Origin: Nannochloropsis oceanica
Taxonomy: Eukaryota > Sar > Eustigmatophyceae > Eustigmatales > Monodopsidaceae
Assembly (NCBI GenBank): GCA_004519485.1
Contig: CP038111.1
Span: 357,501 to 421,500, forward strand
Reading direction: 5' to 3'
Length of the DNA: 64,000 bases
Part shown: one piece after another, positions 1 through 10,892 of the stretch
Layout of the letters: the number at the start of each line of letters is the position of its first letter
Numbering within the stretch: position 1 is the first letter of the stretch
Notes under the pieces: model-generated
The model's database searches: none
The model's input: only the letters and a program-made list of their open reading frames with translations
Told to the model about the DNA's origin: nothing
Made by a program: the position numbers and the translations under genes

Positions 1-660
1 AAAACAATTCCTTCTAAGATGTCATGACGAAACAGAACTGCTGTGCTCACACACAGTTTTCTGCTTCTCATGAAGAAAGGACAAGGGAGGAATCCAGGGC
101 GCCTTGTGATGGGCAGCAATACAGCCAGCATCTCAACGGCAGAAAGAACGTAATGGGAGTTGAACTGCCGTGAGAATTCCTAATTAAATAGACAACTGTT
201 CTGATTATGAATGTTTTTATGTACTTTATTGAGTTCAAAGGGAATATATTGAGGACAGTCCGTGTAAGGACATGGTGGCGTTGCGAATTAAGAAGATCGA
301 CGTTGTAGGCCTGCTGCGCTCGTGCATCCCTCCCCATTCTTTTCATTTTTTGCTTCCCCACAACTACCACCACTGCATAACATATCACAGGTAGGCAGTA
401 ACACTTCATGCTTTACTTTTGTTTCCTTCCACTGTGTTAAGAGGCTCCTCCCTTGCTCTTTTTCCGCCGACTGCATTGTGTTCCAGTAGTAACGGCAAGC
501 AGGTCCCTGAGAGCAAATATGGCCTTTTCTCACGTCCCCTACAACCAACCGAATACCATACATACAATTTTAACAGAACTATGGAATCGACAAATTCCTA
601 CAGATAGCCCTTTAACAGAGATAGCGCCCCCTCATCTCCTGCCGCAAGAACCTTCCGACC
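1..660. other. No gene recognised at the left edge
   Basis: Short open frames occur on both strands but none has a recognisable domain, a convincing start or splice signals. The right part is presumably the 5' flank of the ABC transporter gene. Confidence 0.4.
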
Positions 661-3600
661 ATGGCCATCGTGCCTAGAGCACCGAGGTGCTTCCTCCTGC
701 CGCGGCAAGTAAAGCTGATAATTGTTGCAGCACTCGTTCTGCTGCTGCTGATCATTGTGCCAGGTATGAGGAAGCACACTTGTATTTCTCATCTTTATAG
801 CATGAGCAAAGGGATTTTAAGTAGAATAACGTGTACATCTCGGCCCCTTCTTGCCCTCTCCAAGCTATCGGTGCTCATCCTACAAGAGGGGTCACGAGTC
901 ACTCATGCCAGCACAAATACACGAATGACCGGGCACGCTTTTTAAGCTCTCAAACTTAAATTTGCACGACCGTGCGGATGCATACGCAAGCATTCTTACG
1001 CACCAACACATAAACACACACTAGAAGCTGTTGCCTTTGCCCCTCTAGGAAAGGCTTGCCTGCTACCCGCCTTGGGGTCCCGACATGCGTTTTCATCCCG
1101 GGCGCATACCGCAGCATCTCGACAGGACCATCATCAGCACCGAAGCCGGCATAGTAACGGACACGATTCCCACCCAGTCTACTCTGACTTTGTCCGCATC
1201 GACGGCGACGAGCATGACCCTCTCCGCCGGCGGGGTTTTGACGTCTCGGTCCGCAACTTTGTACGGCGGGCCATGGAGACTTTCGAAATTGGCAAGATTG
1301 GTAAAGTCGCTGCCTTGGCCGCGGCACAGTCTGGGAGGGGATGCCCCTCGGGCACCAAAGACTGGCTGCGATTCATCAAAGCCTGTCTGTACGAACGGAC
1401 CTACTTGACCTTGAGTATTTTTGCGCTAGTGGGGGCGGCGTCTTGCGAGGTAGCCGTGCCGCACTATTCCTCCAAGGCGCTCAACTCGGTGGTTGTCACA
1501 GGAAATATGCAAGATTTTCATCAGGCCGTCACTACCGTCATTGCTTTGGGCCTGGCCTCTTCCGCCTTCACCTTCGTGCGTGCGGCATTTTTCGGCCTTT
1601 CAGGCACCCGTATTGCTACTCGCGCACGGTCCATGTTGTTGGGGTCGTTGCTGAAGCAGGACATAGCGTTTTTCGACAGCAAAGACACAGGAGAGCTCAC
1701 CAATCGCTTGTCGGCGGATTGTTCGAAGTTTTCCAGTGTAGTCTCGTCTCATGTCAATGTCTTGTTGCGGCAGTCCATCCAGCTGATCGGGGGGGGCATT
1801 TTTCTGTTTCGAATTAATCTCGGCCTGGCTTTGGTGACCTTCCTGGGCATATTTTTGATTGGTGCCCTGACGACTCTGCATGGTGAGTTCATCCGCCGTA
1901 TGGGTCGACGGAGCCAGGACTCCCTGGCCAAGGCCAATGCCGTTGCCGGGCAGATCCTCTCTTTGGTTCGTGTCGTGCGGTCTCATGGGAGCGAGCACCA
2001 GGAGCTGTCCCGGTATGGTGCTCAATTGCGCAACACGGTCAACATGCTCGAAACACATGACTTGGGGCACAGCCTGTACCGTTCTCTTGTTCGGTTGCTA
2101 CAGACAGGCCTCCAGGCCACCGTCATGGGTCTTGGGGCTCGGGCAGTTATGCTGCGGCAGATGACCGGCGAGCAGCTGACATCGTTTTTGTTTTACGTAA
2201 ATTTTGTGTCGGCGGCATCATTCGATGTGGGCGACCGGTGGACGAGCATTCAGGATGCCATTGGGTCTACAACCTCCGTCTTTTCACTGATGGACCGCAA
2301 GCCTCGCCTAAGGGTGCGGGAGGATCTCCGAGGCGCAATAGCAGCAGGGGTCTTGTCCGCGGACACAACGACGTGCAAAATGAGTGACGCAGCGCTGCAA
2401 GCACCAAGGACGCGGTACAACTACATGGCAGACAGCTACGTGCCTTTGGGACGGGTCAACTTTTCGAATGTCACGTTTGCGTACCCGTTACGGGAAAAGA
2501 AGACAGTATTGCATGACATTACTTTCGAGATTCGCCCGGGAGAGCGCACAGCAATCGTGGGAGGAAGCGGCGCCGGGAAAAGTACGTTGATGCGATTGTT
2601 GACGCGCTTTTACGGTGAGTCTTATTGCTTTGACGGGAAGAAAGAGGTTGAGGGAAATAGGGAGCAGAGAGGTTAGAGGGAGTAGGAGTGAAACGAGACC
2701 CTCTCCATAGCCAATACTTCGATGGAGTTTATTTCATTGGTCCTCTTCCTCTCACGCTAACTGATTCAAACCGTGCCTCATAATCATAGATCCAACCACG
2801 GGTCAGGTGCTGCTGGACGGCCAGGACATCAGCTCCCTCACACAACGGGTAAGTGTGCGTCGGAGTTGGCGAGACGTTTGTTCCTTGCCTTTTTCTTTTC
2901 TCGATGGACTGGCCGCTCCCTGCTCTCTCTGAATCGCCAAGTGCCTTTCACGTCCACAGGAGCTGACACAGCGAATCTGTTTCCTCCCCCAAGAGCCCCA
3001 ACTTTTCCCCATCTCCATCGCGGACAACATCATCTACGGCATGCAGGAAGATTCCTACTCCTCGGAAGATATTGAGCAAGCCGCGCGCGAGGCCAATGTA
3101 CACGACTTTATCCAATCTCTTCCTGAAAAGTACCAGACACGGGTAGGGGAAGGCTCCGTCTCACTCAGTGGTGGTGAAAAACAGCGAGTGTGCTTGGCAA
3201 GGGCGATCATCCGCCGGCCCAACGTGCTTCTGCTCGACGAGCCCACGAGGTAAGAGAAACAAGAGGAGTTTGTGTTAGGTAAGGGAGGAAATGTCTTCTC
3301 GGTGTAGCAAGAAATGGCGATCAAGGGACCTTTTCCTCTACTCCCGTGATGGTCTCCCGTTTGTGGCAAGAGAAACTTAACAGCCTGAATGTACTCTTCT
3401 CCTCTTCGTCATCACTCACTGGTACATTTCTTTCTTATTCATTCAACAGTGCGCTGGACGTGACTTCGGAAAAAGGTAAGATCTGTGGCCTGAGGGGCTG
3501 GCTCGCGGAGAAAGAGGGCGTGAGTATCATCATCGTGCCCTCTTTAAATGCCATTTTTGGTAAAGAGGGGGGATAGGATAATATGCTACCTTCACTTTTT

Positions 3601-4020
3601 CCCCTTACCTGTCCTTGCTTGATCACCCTTTGCTGCGCTCAAATAACCTCACTGACTCTTCTTTGCCAATTTGTACCCTCCATCTATTCATAACAACAGT
3701 CGTTCAGGAGGCTCTGGACCTCGTGAGCACTGGTAGGACCGTAGTCATCATCGCGCATCGCCTGTCGACAATCAAGCATGTGGAGAACATCGTTGTGATG
3801 GAGGTAAGAAGAGTTGAGGATGCAGTTGTATTGAAGAGGAGATGAAGTAGCGCACGGAATATGTGAGAGAATATGGAGACTCATCAGCAAACACGTACAT
3901 CACATCAACTCAAAGAATGGACGAGTCGCAGAGCAAGGGAATCATGCCGTGCTCAAGGCAGCGAACGGCGTCTATTCTAAGTTGCTCAAAACTTATAAGG
4001 ACAGCATCATTGACGCATAG
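661..4020 (+). CDS. ABC half-transporter, ABCB/TAP-like exporter (7 exons)
   Basis: ATP-driven exporter half-molecule with one membrane domain and one nucleotide-binding domain, probably acting as a dimer; the substrate cannot be read. Exons: 661-763, 1049-2614, 2790-2848, 2960-3249, 3450-3475, 3700-3803, 3916-4020. All introns are GT-AG and every junction keeps frame, giving 750 residues. Exon 1 encodes a hydrophobic anchor ([17 protein letters not shown]); exon 2 the transmembrane helices and Walker A (GGSGAGKST). Exon 4 carries the Q-loop region (LPQEPQLFP), the signature LSGGEKQRV and Walker B VLLLDEPT; exon 6 ends with the H-loop (IIAHRLST). The ATP-site motifs are complete, so the protein should be active. 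The start at 661 is chosen because exon 1 joins exon 2 in phase (g|ga). It resembles TAP and ABCB8/10-type transporters; the leader could be a membrane anchor or part of a targeting signal. Confidence 0.9.
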
Positions 4021-4361
4021 CCTGTAAAGCTGGGGGAATGAGCCGTGACAGTACGTATGTATTTGTAATTTGTTTTACTGGCAAAAAACAATAGCAATAA
4101 AATAATTATGTTGGATAATTATTAAGCCTCACGCACTCTGCTAGACTATCCTGTGTAATTGTTGTATTCCTACATCCTCTTTTGTCCGCTATGTTTATCT
4201 GGCTGGACCACCAATTCCCATGCTGCTTATTTTCCCTCGTTTCCTCACATACCCACCCAATCCCCTCCTTCTTTTCTTTCCTCGCCACCCACTCTTACCG
4301 CTACCGGATTGATTTTCTATAAATATCTCGTACATTTCCTCCTTGGTCATGGGCGAGGTGA
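4021..4361. other. Spacer between ABC gene 3' end and inverted repeat
   Basis: AT-rich just after the stop codon, including AATAAA at about 4096, a plausible poly(A) signal for the ABC gene. The rest is CT-rich and no gene is seen. Confidence 0.4.
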
Positions 4362-4499
4362 GCGGGAGATTGGAGGGGCCCGCAAAGAGTCTATTTGTGT
4401 CGTTCGTGACTCAAATGACATAGGATCAATGCAAACACTTCTGTCTCCGTACTTTTGTCTTACATTTGTCGATCGATATTTCTGTCCGCATGCGTGCAA

Positions 4500-5012
4500 T
4501 CCATAGCATTGCGCAGACGCAGATAGCGACGAGAGGCTCTCGGAGAAGGCCGTTTCTTGGCCAAACTTTCATGATGTCGTGTTCCATTTCTGCGATGAGC
4601 GTGGAATGCTAGTGAATGCGGAACTCCAGATGGGCTGGTCAACGCAGTCTCCGAGTTGACAACGGCATTCAAAAAGCACGGTGAGGCGATAACGGAGCTA
4701 ACCAAGGCATAGAGCTAAGGCAGGGATGGCAAACGGCCGCCCGAGGGCAAGCAAGGCGACGAGTTCTCGGAGGAAAGGCGCAACATCCGCGGCCGGGGCA
4801 CCCCGCGCAACAGGTTCGCCGACAACCAGTGCACATTCTGCGAGAAGGTTGGCCACTGGCAGATGGACTGCCTCAAAATAAAGGCGTGGCGGGCGGCGAA
4901 ACACAATGACGACTCTAACTTCTACTCCAACTCCCATCAGCGTCACACGTCCCTCTCCCCCTCAGTTTCCTATGGGCGGTTTGACAGGGAGGACCACAGT
5001 CACTCACCGGCT
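4500..5012 (+). mobile_element. Remnant of a copia-like Gag region (left arm)
   Basis: A CCHC zinc knuckle of the retroelement Gag type (C-x2-C-x4-H-x4-C) is encoded at about 4830-4871, after a basic Arg/Gly-rich stretch, as in Ty1/copia Gag. No LTRs, protease, integrase or reverse transcriptase are seen here, so this is a broken fossil fragment. The outer limits are approximate. The element itself is old, but the duplication into two arms looks recent because the arms are nearly identical. Confidence 0.5.
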
Positions 5013-5089
5013 CTGCCCGACCGCGGCTTTGACCGGGGAAACGGGCGGGCGCCTACTTTCCACCCCTAATAGCGGAGGAAAGGCGCAAC

Positions 5090-5602
5090 AGCCGGTGAGT
5101 GACTGTGGTCCTCCCTGTCAAACCGCCCATAGGAAACTGAGGGGGAGAGGGACGTGTGACGCTGATGGGAGTTGGAGTAGAAGTTAGAGTCGTCATTGTG
5201 TTTCGCCGCCCGCCACGCCTTTATTTTGAGGCAGTCCATCTGCCAGTGGCCAACCTTCTCGCAGAATGTGCACTGGTTGTCGGCGAACCTGTTGCGCGGG
5301 GTGCCCCGGCCGCGGATGTTGCGCCTTTCCTCCGAGAACTCGTCGCCTTGCTTGCCCTCGGGCGGCCGTTTGCCATCCCTGCCTTAGCTCTATGCCTTGG
5401 TTAGCTCCGTTATCGCCTCACCGTGCTTTTTGAATGCCGTTGTCAACTCGGAGACTGCGTTGACCAGCCCATCTGGAGTTCCGCATTCACTAGCATTCCA
5501 CGCTCATCGCAGAAATGGAACACGACATCATGAAAGTTTGGCCAAGAAACGGCCTTCTCCGAGAGCCTCTCGTCGCTATCTGCGTCTGCGCAATGCTATG
5601 GA
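5090..5602 (-). mobile_element. Mirror copy of the copia-like Gag remnant (right arm)
   Basis: Reverse-complement copy of the left-arm fragment, with its zinc knuckle at about 5231-5272 on the minus strand. It is a broken fossil like its partner; near-identity of the copies points to recent duplication, gene conversion or an assembly palindrome. Confidence 0.5.
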
Positions 5603-5883
5603 TTGCACGCATGCGGACAGAAATATCGATCGACAAATGTAAGACAAAAGTACGGAGACAGAAGTGTTTGCATTGATCCTATGTCATTTGAGTCACGAAC
5701 GACACAAATAGACTCTTTGCGGGCCCCTCCAACCTCCCGCCTCCTCACCTCCTCAATTCCCCAGCTTTCGCCCCCATACTCCTTGTGCGACAATGACACA
5801 GCTCGGTCCACCGCGCAAACCCTTTATCCTCACTTTTTTTCTTTCGCTCCTCCTCCTTTTCTACCCCGTCCTTTATCAGCAGC

Positions 5884-6518
5884 ATGGCCTCCTCCTCCAC
5901 CTCCTTCTCCCCCCCCTCTTCCTCCCTCCCACCACGCGCGCCAGGCAGGAGCGGCGCTGCAACAGCGGCCTTTCAAGGCCTGGAGAGCAAGATTGAGTCG
6001 ATGCAATGCGAACACAAAGGCAAGTGCATTGAATCTTGCGTGTTATTGTATTTCCTATTGCCCCGCAACCACAACTCAATCCTACCCTGCTCCTCATCCG
6101 CGTGCGCACAAACTTACTCCATTCCTGATCCTCATCACAGTCATCCTCCTCTCTCCCCATTACTCGCACCCACAGAGAAGCTGCGTGCGCTCGAATGTAA
6201 GAAGCGAGAGGCCCAATCCATGCAGGAGGACCTTGTTGTCTTCCGCCAGGCAAAGCAGCTCCTCAAACGCAAGGCCGCCGTCCTTAACATGCAGCTGCAG
6301 CAGGTGAGTATTATGCATAGATGTACGTATAAGTATGCGCAGCTAAATATGTACGAGTAGGCAGAAAGAGCAGAGATGGGTGCTATCCCAGACTCGCTGC
6401 ACGTCTTGTAGCTTTCCCCCCTGAGCCTCCGCCGTCACCGCCAACTCCTCCTCCTCCTCCTCATCCTTCTCATCATCATCCTCTTCATCCTCCTCCTCAT
6501 CCTTCTTCTTCTTCTTCT

Positions 6519-6552
<34 letters not shown>

Positions 6553-7794
6553 TCCTCTTGCCCCTCTTCATCCTCATCCTCATCCTCCTCCTTCTCCTTT
6601 TTCTCTTCCTCCTCATCGCCCTCCTCCTCCTCCTTTTTCTCCGCGTCCTGCTTCTTCTTCTGCTTCTTCTTCTCCTTCTTCCTCTTTCCCCAAATCTCCT
6701 TCCGTCGTGCCTCGTCATCGCTCCTCCTCTTATTTTTATTTTCCCCATGCATCTACTGACTCTTTTCTGTTCGACCCACATAACAGGCAAACCTCCAGCT
6801 ACTCGACTCTCAGGTGCAGGTCGATACAGTCACAAACGCCAACCAAGAACTGCAATCCCTCTTTGCCCTCTACTATGACCATTACCACGACCAAGAGCGA
6901 CAGCAACAGCAGACCAACGGCAGCAACAGCGCCACCACCATCACCGCCACCCAGCAAGAGAACAACGACGGTGACAACGCTCCTGCTGACGCTGTTACTG
7001 ACGCTGGTGCTACTGTTGCTGCTGCTGCAGCTGCTGACAGTGTTCTAAGAGCGCTGCTGAGTGGAGGGGCTAAATTGGAATCCAAGGGTTTAGAGAGTGA
7101 GGTCCAGCTTCGCTTGCTCCGCCGTTTGAACCTCCTGATGGAAGCGAAAACCTGGAAGCTTCTAGAACAACTCGAGGAGAAACAAGAGGAGAAATCTCGT
7201 TTGATCCGCCAGAATCATCTCCGGGGCGCGGAGACGGCGAAGTTGGTGGCTGCGCATGAGGCAATGGTGGGACAAAAAAAGGCCTTGCACCAACAGAGGG
7301 GGGTCAAGATGAGAGTGCTGCAGCAGGTAGAGACCAAGAAAGCGAGGTTGGAGGAGTTAAAGAAGAAAGCCCGAGCGATGGATACGTCCTTAAGGGTAGA
7401 GGAGGCCAGCTACATGAAGATGCATAGTGTTGGTGCTGCGGCGACTCTTTCTGCTTCTACTACTACTGTTACTGCTGCTACTGCGTCAGCGTCATCGGTC
7501 GTGGCTGCTGCTTCACTTGCTACTGCTATTGCTGGTGCTGATGCTTCTGCTACCGCTACTGCTGCTGCTACTGCTGCTACTGCAATTGTCATTCCCTACA
7601 TCCCGGCACAAGATCATGAAATAGCGCGGGGTGGTCGTCGGCTGGAGCAGCAGCAGGAGGACAAGAAAGAAGAGAAAGGCAACCGTCGGAAAGTTGAGCA
7701 GCATCAGAAGGAGGAGTGTAGGGAGGAAGACTATAATTTGTCACTTGCTTGCGACGCACAAGGAGACCCCAAGGAGAACAAGGACAACACCTAG
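5884..7794 (+). CDS. Coiled-coil protein with Ala/Thr-rich segment, unidentified
   Basis: No family recognised. Model: exons 5884-6019, 6176-6303 and 6787-7794, 423 residues. The first intron appears to use a GC donor (AAAG|GCAAGT) with a normal AG acceptor; the second is GT-AG and contains a long CT/CTT-rich run. Both joins keep phase and build a continuous heptad-like helix around ECKKREAQSMQEDLVVFRQ. A Ser/Pro-rich head is followed by coiled coil, a Gln/Ala/Thr-rich linker, a second helical block (7080-7420) and a low-complexity Ala/Thr/Ser stretch. The 3' end is uncertain: coiled-coil-like codons continue past the TAG at 7792, with VVDALTQLV in the same frame near 7816 and KAKVKELQRGTAEL in another near 7855, so a further intron or a frame error is possible. 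CAG/GCT and CTT repeats here may vary in length. Confidence 0.6.
6435..6750 (+). repeat. CT/CTT-rich low-complexity run in an intron
   Basis: Dense TCC/TTC triplets with an uninterrupted CTT block near 6503-6545, inside intron 2 of the coiled-coil gene. The arginine/glutamate- or leucine-rich open frames it yields on both strands are composition artefacts. Confidence 0.7.
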
Positions 7795-8180
7795 GGCAGC
7801 ACGGAAAGGGTCGTCGACGCGCTCACCCAGCTGGTGGGAGGTGAGAGCTGTGAAGGCGAAGGTCAAGGAGTTGCAAAGAGGGACGGCCGAGCTTATGTCT
7901 ATGATATGTGTGGTAATATGAAGTTTGGTTGTTTGCGCATGTATGAGTGTGAACTTGCTGCCAAAAATAACCAGCTGTTCAAAAAGGAGGAAGGGGGAGG
8001 GGGTATGGAGGAAGAGGGCGGGAGGGAGGGAGGGAGAGAAGGAGGGAACGGTGGGACTCACCCGCCGCGCCGCCTGGACAGAAGAAAGAAGAGAAAAAAA
8101 AGGAGGTGAGAAAGGACGCGATAAAAGTTGTTTCTCCATTGCTTTATGTCGCATTTCCTTCCGCTATTGTCTTGTCTTAC

Positions 8181-8381
8181 CTTGGTCCCAATGAGTGCCT
8201 TGAGACCCGCCATCATCCCGGCCTGCTCCTTTCTGCTCCTGCTGCTGGTGCTGCTGCCAGTCTCCGTGGCGTGCCTGATGACGGCGTTGGAGCAGCCCCA
8301 CAGCGCATCCACCAGCAGAAAGCTGGCATCGCGGCGACATGTCTCTAAGGCGACCGCGGCGTGAGTTGTGGATGTAGTCAT
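8181..8381 (-). CDS. Candidate first exon of a small minus-strand gene
   Basis: Reading leftward from an ATG at 8381, 67 codons run to a strong donor (AAG|GTAAGAC) with phase 0; the protein is helix-like, for example ASFLLVDALWGCSNAVIRHA. Possible downstream acceptors with CT tracts lie near 8074 and 7983, but I could not finish a convincing model. The opposite strand offers an alternative: an ATG at 8191 starts a 57-residue reading with a signal-peptide-like core (SFLLLLLVLLPVSVA). Only one reading is likely real; neither matches a family I know. Confidence 0.3.
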
Positions 8382-8791
8382 GAGTTCGACTCAACCAGGG
8401 GCTCCACGCAATCGCTCGAATTTGTTAGGCGATACGTTTTGAAAGCTGAAGACAGCGATCCGGTGCTGTGACACTGTCTACACCCTCCCTGTCTAGTGAT
8501 GATGGCAATATGTGTGAATCAAAATGACAGGATTGGAAGGATATGTGTATTCAACTGCCTTCGTAAGTTGCTGCCAGTCGATTACCTCCTACCCCCGTTT
8601 TCGCCCGAGAAAACGAAGTGAATTGAATATGCAAGACACACTGACACAGACGGTCACCGAAAATACGTCATGATCGAGCGAACAATATTTTTTTCTTCTT
8701 TTTCTTCTTCCGCCTTGGACCCTTTTACGAATGCCCTCCTTTACCTACCACTTCCAAGCATCCCCCTCCTCTCCCCTGTCCCACACACAAT
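8382..8791. other. Spacer left of the proteasome gene
   Basis: No gene recognised. It should hold the 3' UTR of the proteasome gene (minus strand) and possibly the promoter of the small candidate gene to its left. Confidence 0.4.
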
Positions 8792-10098
8792 TTACGACGT
8801 GCTCATACTCTCTCCCTCCGACGCCAGCTCCATCGCCTCCTCACCCGCCGCCGTCCCGCCGGCATTGCCCTCCACCTCGACCGCATCCAAGTACTTTTGC
8901 AGCTCCTCTCCCTCAATGATCTGTAACGGATGATCTTTCCCCACCACAGCTACCGAAGCATTGTCCTTATCCAGCTCCTTGTCTCCTACCAGTGTGATTG
9001 TCATGAGTTCTATGATGAGTCATCTGTACGACTCTAGACACGACATTGGACCTCAATGAATAATATCCTCCCTTCCTTTCCTCCTTTCCTCCCTCCCCAT
9101 CCTCTACACTTACCCGTCGTCCCCGAAAGCGCCTTCAACGCATGCTTGATCAAATCATCCACACCCAGCTCCTCAAACTCCGCATAATACTTCTCTAGAT
9201 ATGTCTTGCCGGATTGCGCGCGCGAGCCGATGGCTTGGGCAATATATTCGTAGTAGGCACCCGAGGGGTCGGTTTGGAAGAGGTGGGGGCCAGTCTGGTC
9301 GTAGGAAGCAATCTGTAATGGAAGGAAAGGAGGAGGAAAGGTGAGAACATACTTCGGATGTGAGTCCACGGGGGTGTAGGGCATGGCATAGCAGGCCTTA
9401 TATTTACAGAAAGACCGAAGTCAAAACCCCGTACTTCCTCAATTCCTCCTTCCCTCTTTTCCCCACCACGTACCAATAGCCCCACACCATACGGCCGTCG
9501 AACATAAGACTGAGTGCATCGCTGATGCTTGTCTGCAACATTCAACACCAACCGGCTGGCCTGTAAAGCGCTGCCATAGACGTACTTATGGTTCAAGGCC
9601 TCGGTCCGCATGTACTTGGCCAAAGAGCGGGCATCGGCAGTCAAGCCCGAAATGGCAATCCCGATATGATCGTCCACCTTGAAAATCTTCTTTTGGTATG
9701 ACGACAGTTCATTGGCCGAACGCTTGAGGGCCGCTAGAACGACGAAGTCCTTGGAGCGCAGGCCGAGGGCACAGGCACCCTATCAGGGGAGGGAGAGGGG
9801 AAGTTGAGGGAAGGGGGAGAGTGAGCGTCTAATTATCTGGCTCCAAACCGCAGCCTCCTAAATATCTTTGGTACTCATCCCTACGTTAAGATATCTTTCT
9901 TTATTGTGCCGTGGTGCTGTGACATCCCCTCCACTACATGTACACGACAATCTCCCCGACATGACTATTTGCTAGCCTCCTATCCTTTTGCAGTCCTCTA
10001 CATACCTGCTTGACCGCCTCCAACGCGTACTCCACTTGATGCAGCCGGCCCTGAGGACTCCACACAGTAACATCGGTATCGTACTGGTTGCGGAACAT
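8792..10098 (-). CDS. PSMA1: 20S proteasome subunit alpha type-1 (alpha6, PSMA1-like)
   Basis: Structural alpha-ring subunit of the 20S proteasome in cytosol and nucleus; alpha subunits gate substrate entry and are not catalytic. Exons on the minus strand: 10098-10006, 9779-9474, 9312-9114, 9009-8792; all joins keep frame, giving 271 residues. The N-terminus [20 protein letters not shown] holds the alpha-subunit gating signature, followed by [11 protein letters not shown]. Family landmarks are [25 protein letters not shown] and [10 protein letters not shown], all closest to the PSMA1 class. The acidic C-terminal tail is typical. A splice acceptor sits only 6 nt before the ATG (AG at 10106-10105), so a 5'-UTR intron is likely. 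Confidence 0.93.
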
Positions 10099-10892
10099 GT
10101 CTGCCTGAGTGGGTGTATGAGGGAGAGGGCAAAGGTGAGTGCAGGGAAGCATCACCTTCTTCGTCTTCTTCGCTTCGCCAGGGAGCTTTCTTCCCCCCGA
10201 GGACCGTCGCCCACCCCGGCGTGTCAGTGTTACCCCAGTATCCTCATCTACCTCATCGAGAAAAGTGGCGGCAGCCTAGTCAAGCTTTCAGGGTGAGGCA
10301 CTGCAGAGAAAGCATCCTCGCAAGGAAGGAAAGCGAAGTCGTCGTCTGTGGCGATGTGCCGGCCTTTTGGAGAAGCCCTCCGAGTCAGTTGCTTCGGTGC
10401 AAGACAAGGGGCGGAATGACACAGATTACAGATTTGAGCACCATGGCAGGGGGGAGTGGGCCTTGAAGGCCTTAGCGCTTGTCACAAGGACATGGGAGAC
10501 AAAGACAATCATCTCGTGAAGTAAGACGATGTGCGATGCGAGACAGTCACCACTGTGCTCGGCAAGACGAGAGGAAGCGAAAAACCATGCTTTTACATCA
10601 ATCCATGGAACTTGGTGATTAAGGGTTAGTCCGTTGAATTGTTGTAGCGACGCACAAAGGAGACGCACAAAATAAGCGGGTGGCTGAAAACAGGTCGTTA
10701 AGTAGTTGAGTGTTTGCAAATTTTGATTTTGGTCGTCTCTTGTTCTCACGCTTGTTAATGGAGTCTCCTCTCACTATCGTCTCTCCCATGCACGTACACT
10801 CACTCTCCCATACACACATATATACAGTTTCGCTACATTAACCTCATCTCCTTTCCACTCTACTCTCCTCTACAGTTTCCGTTATCCATCAC
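10099..10892. other. Spacer between proteasome and RAD54 genes
   Basis: No protein gene recognised. The left part should hold the promoter and a leader exon of the proteasome gene; the right end is the RAD54 3' UTR. The open frames here have no recognisable domain. Confidence 0.35.

Larger units (their letters stand above)
4362..5740. repeat. Large inverted repeat, two ~651-bp arms around a 77-bp spacer
   Basis: Left arm 4362-5012 is the reverse complement of right arm 5090-5740; position x pairs with 10102 minus x. Apart from a mismatch near the outer end (4369/5733) I found no difference in the parts compared, and three open frames of 63, 81 and 82 codons are identical on opposite strands of the two arms. 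Weaker similarity continues a few bases beyond the outer ends. The spacer 5013-5089 is unique except for a short stretch (about 5072-5089) resembling an arm-internal segment near 4770. A transcript through it would fold into a long hairpin. It lies between the ABC gene and the coiled-coil gene. Confidence 0.92.

Noticed and set aside
6435-6790. Arg/Glu-rich minus-strand and Leu-rich plus-strand frames
   Set aside because: Produced by the CTT/TCC repeat inside an intron.
8375-8410. Segment resembling a tRNA T-arm (GAGTTCGACTC)
   Set aside because: No acceptor stem, D-arm or anticodon arm at the right spacing.
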